Source: Nostoc sp. MS1 (GTDB taxonomy: Bacteria > Cyanobacteriota > Cyanobacteriia > Cyanobacteriales > Nostocaceae). From it: a DNA stretch of 64,000 bases. Position numbers and translations under genes: made by a program. This document shows positions 25,000 through 34,310 of this stretch, piece by piece. A model generated the notes under the pieces. The model did no database searches, was not told the DNA's origin, and saw nothing but the letters and a program-made list of their open reading frames with translations. Every line of letters starts with the position of its first letter. The stretch's first letter is position 1. The DNA lies in NCBI RefSeq assembly GCF_019976755.1, contig NZ_AP023441.1:5143501-5207500 (forward strand). The letters run 5' to 3'.

Positions 25000-25908
25000 T
25001 TAGGCATCTTCGGGAATACGATGTAATATTTTCTTTCCCATTACAGCGTGTCTTGGGTGATCAATCAATCCCGTATCTAGCAACATTACGCCAAAAAGTA
25101 TTGCCCAGCCTAGAGCGCGTTGTCGTGTTGCCTCTGAAATATTTGCATATTCTGCCAGCACTTGTTCGCGTGTATTGCGCTCAGAAAAAAGCATCCAGAT
25201 AGAAGCCAAGTCTGTGGCAATATCACCTGATGTTATGTCACCCCAATCAATGATGCCTGTAATCACACCATTCTCGACCAAGATATTGCGTGGATGCAAG
25301 TCTCCATGTAGCCATTTTGGTTCAACATCAATAGGAGCATTTAAAGCTGTATTCCAGGTGTCTATCACCTTTTGCGTAATCAGATTAGTTTTTCTCTGGA
25401 GTCTTTGCATCCGTTCTTCCACAGCAGCCTGACGCTGACGAAGTGGTACACCACGGACTGTATTTAAGGGTGCATTGGCTGGTGCAGGTATATGTAATGA
25501 GCGTAGGAATGATGCAAAGATTTTGGCTTGATTTGCATGGGGTTCTGCTTGATCCGCCGCTACACCAGATATCCACGGTACTATACTCCATTGCCAAGGG
25601 TAGTCGTTTGCTGGCTTACCTATTCTGTATGGATTGGGAACTGGTAGAGTTAGTTGATTTGCCAGTAATGGCAGCCAACTTTGCTCGTTTTCGATGAGTT
25701 TTGCTGCTATTGTTCTACGTGGGAGCCTCACAGATAAGCGATCGCCCAGGCGAAACATCACATTATCCCAACCAGTATCAACCAGACGAATCGTTAAGTG
25801 TGCCAAATCTGGGTGCTGATCTGACAACAAACTATATACAAGGTTTGTATCTATTTCTATCTCTGATACTGGCGTTCCCATTGAATGCAAGTGTGCCTCT
25901 GATTCCAT
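25000..25908 (-). CDS. Aminoglycoside phosphotransferase (APH) family kinase
   Basis: A 302-residue protein kinase-like enzyme. The catalytic loop is WLHGDLHPRNILV and the metal-binding segment is GIIDWGDITSGDIATDLAS, both complete. The N-terminal lobe (DTGWDNVMFRLGDRLSVRLPRR) provides the nucleotide pocket. The family includes antibiotic phosphotransferases but also many small-molecule kinases, and nothing here proves resistance. ATG 25908 gives the expected length. It is transcribed alone, with 218 gene-free bases upstream. Confidence 0.87.
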   Translation of the reverse strand: MESEAHLHSMGTPVSEIEIDTNLVYSLLSDQHPDLAHLTIRLVDTGWDNVMFRLGDRLSVRLPRRTIAAKLIENEQSWLPLLANQLTLPVPNPYRIGKPANDYPWQWSIVPWISGVAADQAEPHANQAKIFASFLRSLHIPAPANAPLNTVRGVPLRQRQAAVEERMQRLQRKTNLITQKVIDTWNTALNAPIDVEPKWLHGDLHPRNILVENGVITGIIDWGDITSGDIATDLASIWMLFSERNTREQVLAEYANISEATRQRALGWAILFGVMLLDTGLIDHPRHAVMGKKILHRIPEDA

Positions 25909-26126
25909 ATTTGCCTCGCCTAATTTGTTATATCTCTAAGCAGCAAATTTTTGATATACACTACTAAATCTTTGCTATGCAGTAAAATTCTGCCAATTGC
26001 TAACTTTGTACTCGTTTTCAATCAAGTATTGCCAGCTTCTCATAAATTCATTTATATTCTAGGCGATCGCATTACTCTTTCTCAGCCCTGACTGGAGATT
26101 TGCTCAAATATATTTAACGACACTGT

Positions 26127-26837
26127 TTAAAAGTTGAAAAATTTCCCCTGAGAATACCAAGTGCGAAGTTGCGCTGGTTTTATCCCTAGTAAGTAAGCAA
26201 TAATCACAATTTGATTAATTAGAGTAGTTTTGAAAACTCCCTTTTGTAACCATCTCCGGGCTGAAGTTACCACTGGTACAGAGAGAATAGTAATTCTTCC
26301 CAGACGCTTTAAACGGCGTATGATTTCAAAGTCTTCCATTATAGGTAATTCAGGAAAGCCACCAACTTGCTGAAATACTGCCTTCGTCATAAAAATTGCT
26401 TGATCACCATAAGGCATTTGTAAAAAGCGCGATCGCCAATATACCCCTTTTTCTACCAAACGCAAACTCGCCAAGTCTGCATTAATTCGCAAAGCAAACG
26501 CGCCAGCTACTACCCCAGGCTGTTGTAATGCTGCAATAATCATCTCATCAAACCCAACGGGTAGGAGGGTATCTGCATGGAGAAATAACAGCATATCGCC
26601 AGATGCTAACGCTGCACCCGCATTCATTTGCATTGCACGCCCTGGAGATGATGAGATAACTTTTACACCTAAAGACATGGCGATCGCCACCGTATCATCT
26701 TGTGAACCACCATCTACCACAATTACTTCTATATTTGCACTTGGTTGAGTAGTGGCGATCGTTTGTTTAATATTGCCAGCTTCATTTATCGTAGGGATAA
26801 TAATAGAGATTTTTCTACGTTGAATATTTTTGCTCAT
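26127..26837 (-). CDS. Family 2 glycosyltransferase (TIGR04283 type)
   Basis: This 236-residue GT-A enzyme has the nucleotide-sugar region ISIIIPTINEAGNI and EVIVVDGGSQDDT, the metal-binding LFLHADTLLP and the acceptor region YGDQAIFMTKAVFQQVGG followed by PIMEDFEIIRRLK. This set is typical of TIGR04283, a group often found next to arsenosugar genes, although no arsenic gene is visible here. A weakly hydrophobic C-terminal helix may attach it to the membrane. Confidence 0.88.
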   Translation of the reverse strand: MSKNIQRRKISIIIPTINEAGNIKQTIATTQPSANIEVIVVDGGSQDDTVAIAMSLGVKVISSSPGRAMQMNAGAALASGDMLLFLHADTLLPVGFDEMIIAALQQPGVVAGAFALRINADLASLRLVEKGVYWRSRFLQMPYGDQAIFMTKAVFQQVGGFPELPIMEDFEIIRRLKRLGRITILSVPVVTSARRWLQKGVFKTTLINQIVIIAYLLGIKPAQLRTWYSQGKFFNF

Positions 26838-26987
26838 TATTAGCTTTTTAAACAGTGTATTCCGGCTAATTAGCCATCAAACATTATTAACACAGATAAA
26901 TAATCTTAAGGATTTTGGGTGATAAATCAGTTGAGCCAGCCGGGAACAATATTCATAAGTTAAGTTTTATCAGCACAGGCACAAGTC

Positions 26988-27776
26988 ATGAAAATTGTAG
27001 CCACAACCGCTAGTAGGTTAGAAATGAAGCATTTTCCGATTAACAATTGGTGTTCGGGAAGCTTATTAATTATCGGTAGTCTATCTTTTTTGATTTATCT
27101 GATATTTTTTATGGCTTTTGCAGCTAGCCTCAAATGCCAGCGCATCGCCAAACTTGGAATCAATTGTGAGTTGAGCCACTATTATTTAGTCGAAAAACCC
27201 CAAAACCAAAAAATATTTGACGTTCAAGAAGCAAAAATAAAGACTATAGTTAGTAGTAAGGGTAGCAGAAGTTATCAAGTTATCATTTCTACTCCTTTTG
27301 GCAACTACGACTTATTATCAGCAAGTAGTAACTATGACGAAAATGAGCGAATTGCTACACAAATTAATGATTTCTTGTACTCAACAGAAAGCTACTTATC
27401 AGTAAGACAAAACCGATGGCACAACTATTTCTTTTATATAATTATCATAAGTGGTTTCGCAATTACTGGAGTTTTTTTATGTGCATCTCCTGTTGTGAAT
27501 TGTACTTTTTATAAAAGTTTGAATAAAGTAGTTATCGAGTACAAAGGCTTAGGTGGAGTTACAATTGAAGAATATCCTTTAGAAAATATTCTCAGAATTG
27601 ATAGTCAAGAACGAGAAACTCGGTCTGGTAAATCTTATCGTCTTGTATTAGTATTTCGTTCGCCCAAGGTGGGAGGTATTACATCACCCGATAGTATACC
27701 CATTCACAATGACTATACCAACGCACACAGCACTAACAATATTGTTTACAGCGTAAATAGTTTTCTCTGGTCTTAA
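26988..27776 (+). CDS. Membrane protein with two transmembrane helices, unknown function
   Basis: A 262-residue protein with hydrophobic helices at about 28-48 and 145-166. Each is followed by a beta-rich soluble part, the first with KIKTIVSSKGSRSYQVIIS and FGNYDLLSASS, the second with VVIEYKGLGGVTIEEYPLE and YRLVLVFRSP. The two halves look like repeats of a PH-like or bPH domain, but this was judged by eye. No close family is recognised. It is convergent with the Uma2 gene, leaving an 11-base gap. Confidence 0.7.
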   Translation: MKIVATTASRLEMKHFPINNWCSGSLLIIGSLSFLIYLIFFMAFAASLKCQRIAKLGINCELSHYYLVEKPQNQKIFDVQEAKIKTIVSSKGSRSYQVIISTPFGNYDLLSASSNYDENERIATQINDFLYSTESYLSVRQNRWHNYFFYIIIISGFAITGVFLCASPVVNCTFYKSLNKVVIEYKGLGGVTIEEYPLENILRIDSQERETRSGKSYRLVLVFRSPKVGGITSPDSIPIHNDYTNAHSTNNIVYSVNSFLWS

Positions 27777-27787
27777 AGAGTAAATTA

Positions 27788-28384
27788 TCAACTTTGTTGA
27801 TTACGAATCACCTGTTGAAATTCTGTCACAGCATCATATTGATCAGGCATAGCAATATACGGTAGTAGCAAAGCTGGGTCTAAATTAGGAAAAAATCCAC
27901 TTCTATTTACTTCCTCATACTCACCACTATCGTTAAGACGGAATATTTTGATTGAATTAGATTTCCAAAACCAAACTTCTGGCACTTTTTTGGGCTTGTA
28001 TAATTCTTTCCTATTGATAGTTCCACTAGTGACAATAACCTCAATCACAATATCGGGAACTTCTTTTTTTACACCAATGCTGTAAGATTCATCTGGTGTG
28101 CCAGAAGCATACCCAGGTTTTTCAAGAGTGAAACCACCACGGGCATAAAAGCGAATGCCTAATTCTCTCATGTAAGTTTCCAGCAACAATCCGAGAGTCC
28201 TTTTCACTTCTTCATGTTTATCGCCTACGGGTGACACAATTTCCAACACTCCTGATAAATAAGTTAGTTTAACGCTGTGGTTGTCCTGAAGATGTCCCTC
28301 AATACCCTTGAATTGCTCCCAAGATACATCCTTGAGTATTACTAACTTTTCTTCTGTGGGCTGGTCTACAAGTGGGATGCTCAT
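27788..28384 (-). CDS. Uma2 family endonuclease-like protein (DUF820)
   Basis: A 198-residue member of the Uma2/DUF820 group, which is greatly expanded in filamentous cyanobacteria. It has the PD-(D/E)xK-like core: VKLTYLSGVLEIVSPVGDKH, PDESYSIG, PDIVIEVIV and a nearby Lys, then YKPKKVPEVWFW. The nuclease activity is predicted from fold only. The gene is alone, followed by STRR and palindromic repeats in its upstream region. Confidence 0.87.
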   Translation of the reverse strand: MSIPLVDQPTEEKLVILKDVSWEQFKGIEGHLQDNHSVKLTYLSGVLEIVSPVGDKHEEVKRTLGLLLETYMRELGIRFYARGGFTLEKPGYASGTPDESYSIGVKKEVPDIVIEVIVTSGTINRKELYKPKKVPEVWFWKSNSIKIFRLNDSGEYEEVNRSGFFPNLDPALLLPYIAMPDQYDAVTEFQQVIRNQQS

Positions 28385-28459
28385 AACAACGCTGCCTTAA
28401 AAAGAGTCGTGCTTACTAATTCTACTGCTAGTTTAAGAAGGGAAGTGAGGGGGATGTGG

Positions 28460-28516
28460 TTCTCTGCGAGACGCTCCGCGTTGGCGCAGCCTCTCGTAGA
28501 GAACGGCTACGCTCAC
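28460..28516. repeat. Dispersed palindromic repeat cluster
   Basis: GCGAGACGCTCCGCGTTGGC, then CTCTCGTAGAGAACGGCTACGC: overlapping GC-rich palindromes in an AT-rich spacer upstream of dapL, of the type scattered through Nostoc-group genomes. Confidence 0.65.
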
Positions 28517-28567
28517 CAACCGGGAGATGAGGAGATACAACTTTACTTAGTCCTAAGCAGTTCTGCA

Positions 28568-28592
28568 ATTTTGAATTTTGAATTTTGAATTA
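28568..28592. repeat. STRR: TTTTGAA heptamers
   Basis: Three TTTTGAA units upstream of dapL; the same unit occurs at 35872-35886 and, inverted, at 57130-57153. Confidence 0.8.
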
Positions 28593-28631
28593 GTATAAGC
28601 TGTTTTATCTAGGCAGTTTTTCAACTTCATT

Positions 28632-29867
28632 ATGGCAACGATTAACGACAACTATCTCAAACTGAAAGCAGGCTACCTATTTCCTGAAATTGCGCGGCGG
28701 GTAAATGCTTTTGCAGAAGCTAACCCGGATGCGAAGATTATTCGCTTGGGTATTGGTGATGTGACAGAACCATTGCCAGAAGCTTGTCGCACGGCAATGA
28801 TTAAAGCAGTGGAGGAAATGGGCGATCGCGCTTCTTTTAAAGGTTATGGCCCAGAACAAGGTTATGCTTGGTTAAGGGAAAAAATCGCCACTCAAGATTT
28901 CCAAGCGCGGGGTGCAGAGGTAGACGCTTCCGAAATCTTCATTTCTGACGGTTCTAAGTGCGATACAGGCAATATTCTCGATATTTTTGGCGATAACAAT
29001 ATTATTGCTGTCACAGACCCAGTTTATCCTGTATATGTAGACACTAATGTCATGGCAGGACACACTGGGGCTACTAACGACAAAGGCGAGTTTGAGGGTT
29101 TAGTTTATCTACCTGTCACCGCCGAGAATAACTTCACGGCGGAAATCCCTACCGAGAAAGTAGACTTAATTTATCTCTGCTTTCCTAATAACCCCACAGG
29201 TGCAACTGCTACCAAAGAACATCTCAAGGCATGGGTTGATTATGCCAAAGCTAATAATTCGATTATTTTCTTTGATGCTGCCTACGAATCATACATCACC
29301 GACCCGTCCCTACCCCATTCTATCTACGAAATTGAAGGGGCGCGAGATGTGGCGATCGAATTTCGTTCTTTCTCCAAAAATGCAGGCTTCACCGGAACTC
29401 GTTGCGCCTTAACTGTTGTTCCCAAAACCTTAACAGCCAAAGCTGCTGATGGTTCTGATGTGGAACTGTGGAAATTGTGGAACCGCCGCCAGTCTACCAA
29501 GTTTAATGGTGTATCTTACATTGTCCAACGGGGGGCGGAAGCTGTGTACTCAGAGGAGGGACAAGCACAAGTTAAAGATTTGGTGAGCTTCTACTTGGAA
29601 AACGCCAAAATCATCCGCGAGAAACTCACAGCCGCAGGTTTATCAGTATACGGTGGTGTAAATGCGCCCTATGTCTGGGTGAAAACTCCCAATGGACTTT
29701 CCAGTTGGGATTTCTTTGATAAGTTATTGCAAACCGTCAACGTAGTTGGAACTCCCGGTTCTGGCTTTGGTGCGGCTGGTGAAGGTTACTTCCGCATTTC
29801 TGCATTTAACAGCCGCGAGAATGTAGAGGAAGCAATGAAGCGAATTACCGAAAAGTTTAAAGTTTAA
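28632..29867 (+). CDS. dapL: LL-diaminopimelate aminotransferase
   Basis: This 411-residue PLP enzyme makes LL-diaminopimelate from tetrahydrodipicolinate, the one-step lysine and peptidoglycan route used by cyanobacteria and plants. The PLP lysine is in SFSKNAGFTGTR; LCFPNNPTGA and DAAYESYI are the standard cofactor contacts, and RLGIGDVTEPLPEA and GYGPEQGY are family signatures. Length matches characterised DapL enzymes. It is a single gene, with repeat-rich sequence on both sides. Confidence 0.96.
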   Translation: MATINDNYLKLKAGYLFPEIARRVNAFAEANPDAKIIRLGIGDVTEPLPEACRTAMIKAVEEMGDRASFKGYGPEQGYAWLREKIATQDFQARGAEVDASEIFISDGSKCDTGNILDIFGDNNIIAVTDPVYPVYVDTNVMAGHTGATNDKGEFEGLVYLPVTAENNFTAEIPTEKVDLIYLCFPNNPTGATATKEHLKAWVDYAKANNSIIFFDAAYESYITDPSLPHSIYEIEGARDVAIEFRSFSKNAGFTGTRCALTVVPKTLTAKAADGSDVELWKLWNRRQSTKFNGVSYIVQRGAEAVYSEEGQAQVKDLVSFYLENAKIIREKLTAAGLSVYGGVNAPYVWVKTPNGLSSWDFFDKLLQTVNVVGTPGSGFGAAGEGYFRISAFNSRENVEEAMKRITEKFKV

Positions 29868-29871
29868 TTAT

Positions 29872-29920
29872 TTAGTCATTAGTCATTAGTCCATAGTCAT
29901 TAGTCAACGGTCATTAGTGA
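29872..29920. repeat. STRR tract (TTAGTCA units)
   Basis: TTAGTCA-TTAGTCC-ATAGTCA-TTAGTCA and variants just after dapL. Confidence 0.82.
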
Positions 29921-30064
29921 TTTTCCCTTGTTCCACCCTCTCCCTTGTCTTTTTTCAATCTGTCAAACTTCTAAGAAATAAACTTAATAGGGGGAGCAGA
30001 AGAGTAAAGGAGAAAAACTAATAACTGTGGACTGTGGACTATTGACATTTAATAGGGAAAAAGA

Positions 30065-30081
30065 CTTGGTTTCTAACCAAG
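30065..30081 (-). terminator. 7-bp hairpin CTTGGTT/AACCAAG
   Basis: Read on the minus strand the stem is followed by TCTTTTT, so it could be a back-up terminator beyond the main one at 30178-30205. Confidence 0.45.
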
Positions 30082-30177
30082 CCTTAAGTAGAAGTAGAAT
30101 CTATCTGCATAATTTAACTCTTTTAGCTTATTAGTTCATCACTCTCTAGATAGTATTTAAGTCTGGGACGATGTGAT

Positions 30178-30205
30178 AAAAAAATCCCTCAGTATTTCTG
30201 AGGGA
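30178..30205 (-). terminator. Intrinsic terminator of the site-2 protease gene
   Basis: On the minus strand TCCCTCAG, a 5-base loop and CTGAGGGA form an 8-bp stem followed directly by seven T residues, 33 bases after the protease stop codon. This is a textbook rho-independent terminator. Confidence 0.88.
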
Positions 30206-30237
30206 AATTAGAGAAGGAATATTTGTCGATGAGAAAA

Positions 30238-31368
30238 CTATGCAGGGTTGGGTTGAGTGCGATTTTGCAATAGCTGAATAATCGCGGCTTTCTCTAGGAT
30301 TCCTACTAATACACCATTGTCACGAATTACGGGGAGGGTGGACAATTTTTGTTGTTCTAGTAGTTGCACTACTTCTAATAATGGTTGATTTGAGTTGATG
30401 GTAGTCGATTGAGTTGGACGCATGACTTGTTGAATCTGAGTTTCTGTCCACAATGCAGTGGGAATGTTTCGCAAGTCATCAAGATTGATTGCACCTACTA
30501 ATTGTCCTTCGTTGTTGGTGACTAAAAATCGTCGCCAGTTCTGCCCTTGCACAATTTGTTCATCGGCGAATTGTCTTAAGCTGAGATCGGCGGAAACAAC
30601 CGGACTATCGGTAGTAACTACATCTGCGGCTGTTAAGCCTGTAAGTTTTTCTTGTACTCTGGCAAATTGGGCTGTATTACCAGCATTTTGTAGTAAGAAG
30701 AAGCCGATTAATAAGTTCCAGATATTGGCGAAGCTACCAAAATATAGTATGGGAATTATACCAGAGGCGATCGCAATCCAACCAAAGATTTGTCCCACGC
30801 GGCTGGCAAAGGCTACACCTTTATATGGATTACCTGTAACCTTCCAAACGATAGCTTTGAGGATATTTCCACCATCCAAGGGTAAGCCAGGAATGAGGTT
30901 AAACAATGCCAATGCTAAGTTTACAGAAGCCAAAACTCCTAAAATCGCTGCCAATGGCCCGCTAACTGGGGTAGTGAAACCAATCACAGTGACGATACCA
31001 CATAATAATAGACTGACTAAAGGCCCGGCGATCGCTACCCAAAAAGCTTCAGCCGGGGTTTTCGACTCTTGTTTTAAACTAGCCAAACCACCAAATATAA
31101 ATAACGTAATCGAATCAACGTTAATTCCTTGGCGGATGGCGACAAAGCTATGTCCTAATTCATGGGCGACGACAGAAGCAAACAACAATAACGCCGTCGT
31201 CAATCCCAGTATCAAAGCCAACCCCCCAGATAGTTGGGGAAATTGGGCTGAGAGTCCACCGCTATAACTCCAGGTAATTAAACCCAGAACCAAAAACCAT
31301 GACGGGTGGATATAAAAAGGAATACCGAAGAGATTCCCAACGCGAATTGTGCCATTCATGTCGTTCAC
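30238..31368 (-). CDS. Site-2 protease (M50) with CBS domains
   Basis: This 376-residue intramembrane zinc protease has HELGH (His 69, Glu 70, His 73) in the membrane and a second metal site in NLIPGLPLDGGNIL. After about six hydrophobic segments a cytoplasmic pair of CBS domains (about 245-370, e.g. MRPTQSTTINSNQPL) probably senses adenine nucleotides. Similar SpoIVFB-type proteins release membrane-bound factors by cleavage; the substrate here is unknown. It has its own terminator. Confidence 0.92.
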   Translation of the reverse strand: MNDMNGTIRVGNLFGIPFYIHPSWFLVLGLITWSYSGGLSAQFPQLSGGLALILGLTTALLLFASVVAHELGHSFVAIRQGINVDSITLFIFGGLASLKQESKTPAEAFWVAIAGPLVSLLLCGIVTVIGFTTPVSGPLAAILGVLASVNLALALFNLIPGLPLDGGNILKAIVWKVTGNPYKGVAFASRVGQIFGWIAIASGIIPILYFGSFANIWNLLIGFFLLQNAGNTAQFARVQEKLTGLTAADVVTTDSPVVSADLSLRQFADEQIVQGQNWRRFLVTNNEGQLVGAINLDDLRNIPTALWTETQIQQVMRPTQSTTINSNQPLLEVVQLLEQQKLSTLPVIRDNGVLVGILEKAAIIQLLQNRTQPNPA

Positions 31369-31550
31369 CTTATTGCAACTGCGAGTGTTGTCTTTACTCG
31401 CTGTTATTAGTGTAACGAAGTGTTAAATCAATCTCATATTTCCTACAGTAGAGGTGTCCGTCCCTTTTAGGTGTGGTTTATAGGACAGGAAAGTTGCTCG
31501 ATTCTCATCTTAATGATTCAATCAGATGAGAAGAAATTGCTTACTTGCTG

Positions 31551-31582
31551 CCGTTCGCGTAGCGTCCTGTAGGGAGGGTGGG
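31551..31582. repeat. Palindromic repeat (TTCGCGTAGCGTC...GTAGGGAGGG) that also gives a ribosome site
   Basis: Shares TTCGCGTAGCGTC with 63533-63545 and nearly with 58462-58475. Its G-rich end contains GGAGG (31573-31577), 10 bases before the ATG of the NarL-type kinase gene, so the repeat appears to provide the Shine-Dalgarno sequence. Confidence 0.7.
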
Positions 31583-31587
31583 AACGT

Positions 31588-33018
31588 ATGTCACAGCCAT
31601 TAATCGCTTCTTTGTTCGCACGTATTGCCATGTTGGAGCAAGAGAATAATGGCTTGAAGTTGCAGATTGCCCACTTGCAACAGTCTGAGGCTAACATACA
31701 GACGCATCAGTTAATCGCCCCAGTTGCCAAGATGTATGATTATGAGAAAACCGAAGACTTGGTTAGATTAATACCAAATGGGTTTCATGAGCCGATTTGG
31801 CTTGAGACGCAAGCGCCAGAACTCGAACTTACACAAGCGATCGCTCTATTACAAACCCAAGTTGCAGAACTGGCAAAAACTAATCAAACTTTGAAAAACT
31901 CGTTTGCTCGTCTGGCTGCTAACCCCAATCTCAACTCATTTTTGGGTTACGTACTACTCGAAATTACCCAACAATTAAACCTAGATTTCGCCAGCCTGAG
32001 ACTGTATGACTCTACTACTCAAACTCTACCGATTGAGATAGAAATTGTCCAAGGTCAGATAAACCTGAAGCATCAAATACAAGCACCTGAAGCTTATTTG
32101 CGTCCATCTACACTCAGCACCCCCGTTTGGAACATTCTGCTGCAAACAAAACAACCCGTGGTGGTGAACCACGAAAATGCACCAGCATATTGCTTTCAAA
32201 ACACCTACGAATATCAAGCTCATCAGTTAAATCTACAAATTGCTGCTAATCTTTTGCTGACACTAGGCGATGAACCCATTGGCATGTTAGCGTTAGCATC
32301 CACTCAACCCCACAACTTCACCCCGGAAAAACTCAAACTGGCCCAAGCCCTTGCTCAACATGCAACTCTAGCAATTCAACTCACCCGCTTGGCAGACGAA
32401 GCCAAACAAACTGCTCTGCTTGAAGAACGCAACCGTATGGCCAGCGAAATTCACGATACCCTGGCTCAAACCTTCATCGGCATTTCCATTCAGGTGGGTA
32501 TGGCACAAAGACTCGTCACCACCAACCCCAGCGATACCCAACAGATTCTAGAGCGTGTACTCAAGCTGGCACAAACCGGACTGGCAGAGGCTCGGCGTTC
32601 TGTATGGGAACTACATCCAACTGCTGACGAATACACTGACCTTGTTCACAACCTGCAAACCTGCATAGATCACCTCACAAATGGCTTACCGATGCAGGTG
32701 GAATTGCAAATAAGCGGAACTCCCTGTTTAGTACCTGCAATCATCGGTCAAAATCTGTTGCGAATTGCTCAAGAAGCGATCAACAATACGATTTCTCACA
32801 CTCAAGCTACACAACTTTGGGTCAGATTGAATTGGCAACTTAACATGCTAGAGTTAAGCATTCAAGACAATGGGGATGGTTTTGACCCTAAAAGCGAAAA
32901 CGGTGGCTTTGGTTTAGTGAGCATGTCCGAACGTGCCTCCCGTCTAAATGGACATTTTACCTTATGTAGTCAACCCAGTTATGGGACGGAAATTCGTGTG
33001 AAAGTACCGATAAAATAA
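31588..33018 (+). CDS. GAF sensor histidine kinase, NarL/HisKA_3 type
   Basis: A 476-residue cytoplasmic kinase. An N-terminal coiled coil (ARIAMLEQENNGLKLQIAHL) leads to a GAF domain (about 105-270), a HisKA_3 dimerisation region with His 289 (RMASEIHDTLAQTF) and an ATPase domain (N-box ISHTQATQLWV region, DNGDGFDP, GFGLVSMSERA). No membrane segment. The response regulator encoded 137 bases downstream is its likely partner. Confidence 0.92.
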   Translation: MSQPLIASLFARIAMLEQENNGLKLQIAHLQQSEANIQTHQLIAPVAKMYDYEKTEDLVRLIPNGFHEPIWLETQAPELELTQAIALLQTQVAELAKTNQTLKNSFARLAANPNLNSFLGYVLLEITQQLNLDFASLRLYDSTTQTLPIEIEIVQGQINLKHQIQAPEAYLRPSTLSTPVWNILLQTKQPVVVNHENAPAYCFQNTYEYQAHQLNLQIAANLLLTLGDEPIGMLALASTQPHNFTPEKLKLAQALAQHATLAIQLTRLADEAKQTALLEERNRMASEIHDTLAQTFIGISIQVGMAQRLVTTNPSDTQQILERVLKLAQTGLAEARRSVWELHPTADEYTDLVHNLQTCIDHLTNGLPMQVELQISGTPCLVPAIIGQNLLRIAQEAINNTISHTQATQLWVRLNWQLNMLELSIQDNGDGFDPKSENGGFGLVSMSERASRLNGHFTLCSQPSYGTEIRVKVPIK

Positions 33019-33065
33019 GATTCAGCGCTGATACCAAGTTGCAATCAAAGATAGTATCTTAGGCT

Positions 33066-33088
33066 GGGAGTAGGGAGTGGGGAGTAGG
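33066..33088. repeat. Short STRR tract GGGAGTA/GGGAGTG
   Basis: Three GGGAGTR units between the NarL-type kinase and regulator genes. Confidence 0.7.
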
Positions 33089-33155
33089 AATACTGTTTCT
33101 AAACGCAATTTAGTATGAGATTGTTTTTTTTGAGGGGATAAACTTACGATCTGTC

Positions 33156-33779
33156 ATGGCTGACTCGATTAGCGTTCTTGTTGTAGATGATCATCCTGTA
33201 GTGCGAAACGGACTTACACTTATGGTGCAGCATGAACCAGGAATGACTCCAATTGCCGAAGCTGGCAATGGTCAGGAAGCGATCGCACTTTTTGGGCAAC
33301 ATCAACCCGATGTTACACTAATGGATTTACGCCTCCCCGACATCACCGGAGTCGAAGTGATCACCACCATTCGGCAAAGCTATCCTGAAGCCCGCATCAT
33401 CATCTTAACCACTTACGACAGCGATGAAGATATCTATCGCGGCTTAAAGGCAGGCGCAAGAGGATATATGCTCAAAGATGCTCCACTCGATGAAATAGCA
33501 CGGGCAATTGGCACGGTTCATATAGGGAAGAAATACATCCCGCCGGAAGTGGGAGCAAAGTTGCTAGATCGCATCAATAGATCACAGTTGAGCGATCGCG
33601 AATGTGACGTGCTACGCCTTGTCGCTAAAGGTAGAAGTAATCGTGAAATTGGCGAAATTTTGAACGTCACAGAAGCTACAGTAAAGATGCACCTAAATCA
33701 TATTTTGCATAAATTGCCAGCGAGCGATCGTACTCAAGCTGTAGTCGTGGCCATCAAAAGGGGAATCATTCAGATTTAG
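33156..33779 (+). CDS. NarL/LuxR-type response regulator
   Basis: A 207-residue regulator. The receiver (1-120) has Asp 11/12, phospho-Asp 57 in VTLMDLRLPD and Lys in YMLKDAP; a LuxR-type helix-turn-helix (about 143-205) reads LSDRECDVLRLVAKGRSNRE and VTEATVKMHLNHILHKL. It should dimerise and bind DNA after phosphorylation by the adjacent kinase. Targets are not visible; the EmrA/EmrB-like genes downstream are an obvious guess. Confidence 0.93.
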   Translation: MADSISVLVVDDHPVVRNGLTLMVQHEPGMTPIAEAGNGQEAIALFGQHQPDVTLMDLRLPDITGVEVITTIRQSYPEARIIILTTYDSDEDIYRGLKAGARGYMLKDAPLDEIARAIGTVHIGKKYIPPEVGAKLLDRINRSQLSDRECDVLRLVAKGRSNREIGEILNVTEATVKMHLNHILHKLPASDRTQAVVVAIKRGIIQI

Positions 33780-34233
33780 TTACTTTTGGTCATTAGATGA
33801 CCACGGCCATTATTGCTAAAGTTGCTTTTAGATGTCTGCACCCTAACTTTCGATCAGGTACAGCATTAACCAATTGTTGGGAGCTAAAATTAAGCGATCG
33901 GCTAGGTGACATAAAACCTGAGCTTATTTATAGTGTGAACAGTGACAAAAAGGGATTTCTAGTATCAGGTTCGCTAAAACACTTATCAACTAAGGCAAAC
34001 ATATTTACAAGTAATACTGATTCAAAAAATCTTTGCAACACTTCATTATTTGTTGGAGTGCAAGGTCTTGCACCCCCACCCAGAATATTTGTCGCATTCT
34101 TTTTCAAATTGGTATGATTAGCTGGACTTGGTATTATCTCTTGCAAGCGCATAAGTGTATATATAAGATATTCAGGCCTAAGTAGAATCTTATCGGGGTT
34201 TGTTAGTAATAGTAATTTTCCAAAATTAAGCAA

Positions 34234-34275
34234 CAGATGTAGCACAAAAAAATCTCGCTACATCTGAGTTTTTTC
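34234..34275 (+). terminator. Intrinsic terminator with 10-bp stem
   Basis: CAGATGTAGC, a 13-base loop and GCTACATCTG, followed by AGTTTTTTC. The nearest upstream plus-strand stop codon is 450 bases away, so it ends either a long 3' region or an unannotated short transcript. Confidence 0.75.
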
Positions 34276-34282
34276 ATTATAT

Positions 34283-34310
34283 GGGCGTAAGCCTAGCCGG
34301 AGGCTATGAC
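34283..34310. repeat. Dispersed palindromic repeat (GGCGTAAGCCTAGCCGGAGG)
   Basis: GC-rich partly palindromic stretch (GCCTAGCCGGAGGC) in an AT-rich spacer, consistent with a Nostoc-type dispersed repeat. Confidence 0.5.

Larger units (their letters stand above)
29868..30237. other. 370-bp spacer with STRRs and terminator hairpins
   Basis: Between convergent dapL and site-2 protease genes. It contains TTAGTCA-type heptamers (29872-29920), GACTGTG units (30018-30047), a small hairpin (30065-30081) and an intrinsic terminator for the minus strand. No gene is seen. Confidence 0.7.

Noticed and set aside
25000..25908. Antibiotic resistance gene
   Set aside because: The APH fold is clear but general; nothing ties it to an aminoglycoside substrate or to a mobile element.
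30458..31267. 269-codon frame on the plus strand opposite the site-2 protease
   Set aside because: No family features, and the opposite strand has clear HELGH and CBS motifs.
33797..34117. 106-codon frame after the LuxR-type regulator
   Set aside because: Composition and order of residues look random, no ribosome site is present, and a dispersed hairpin lies within it. A minus-strand frame at 33928-34245 was rejected for the same reasons.
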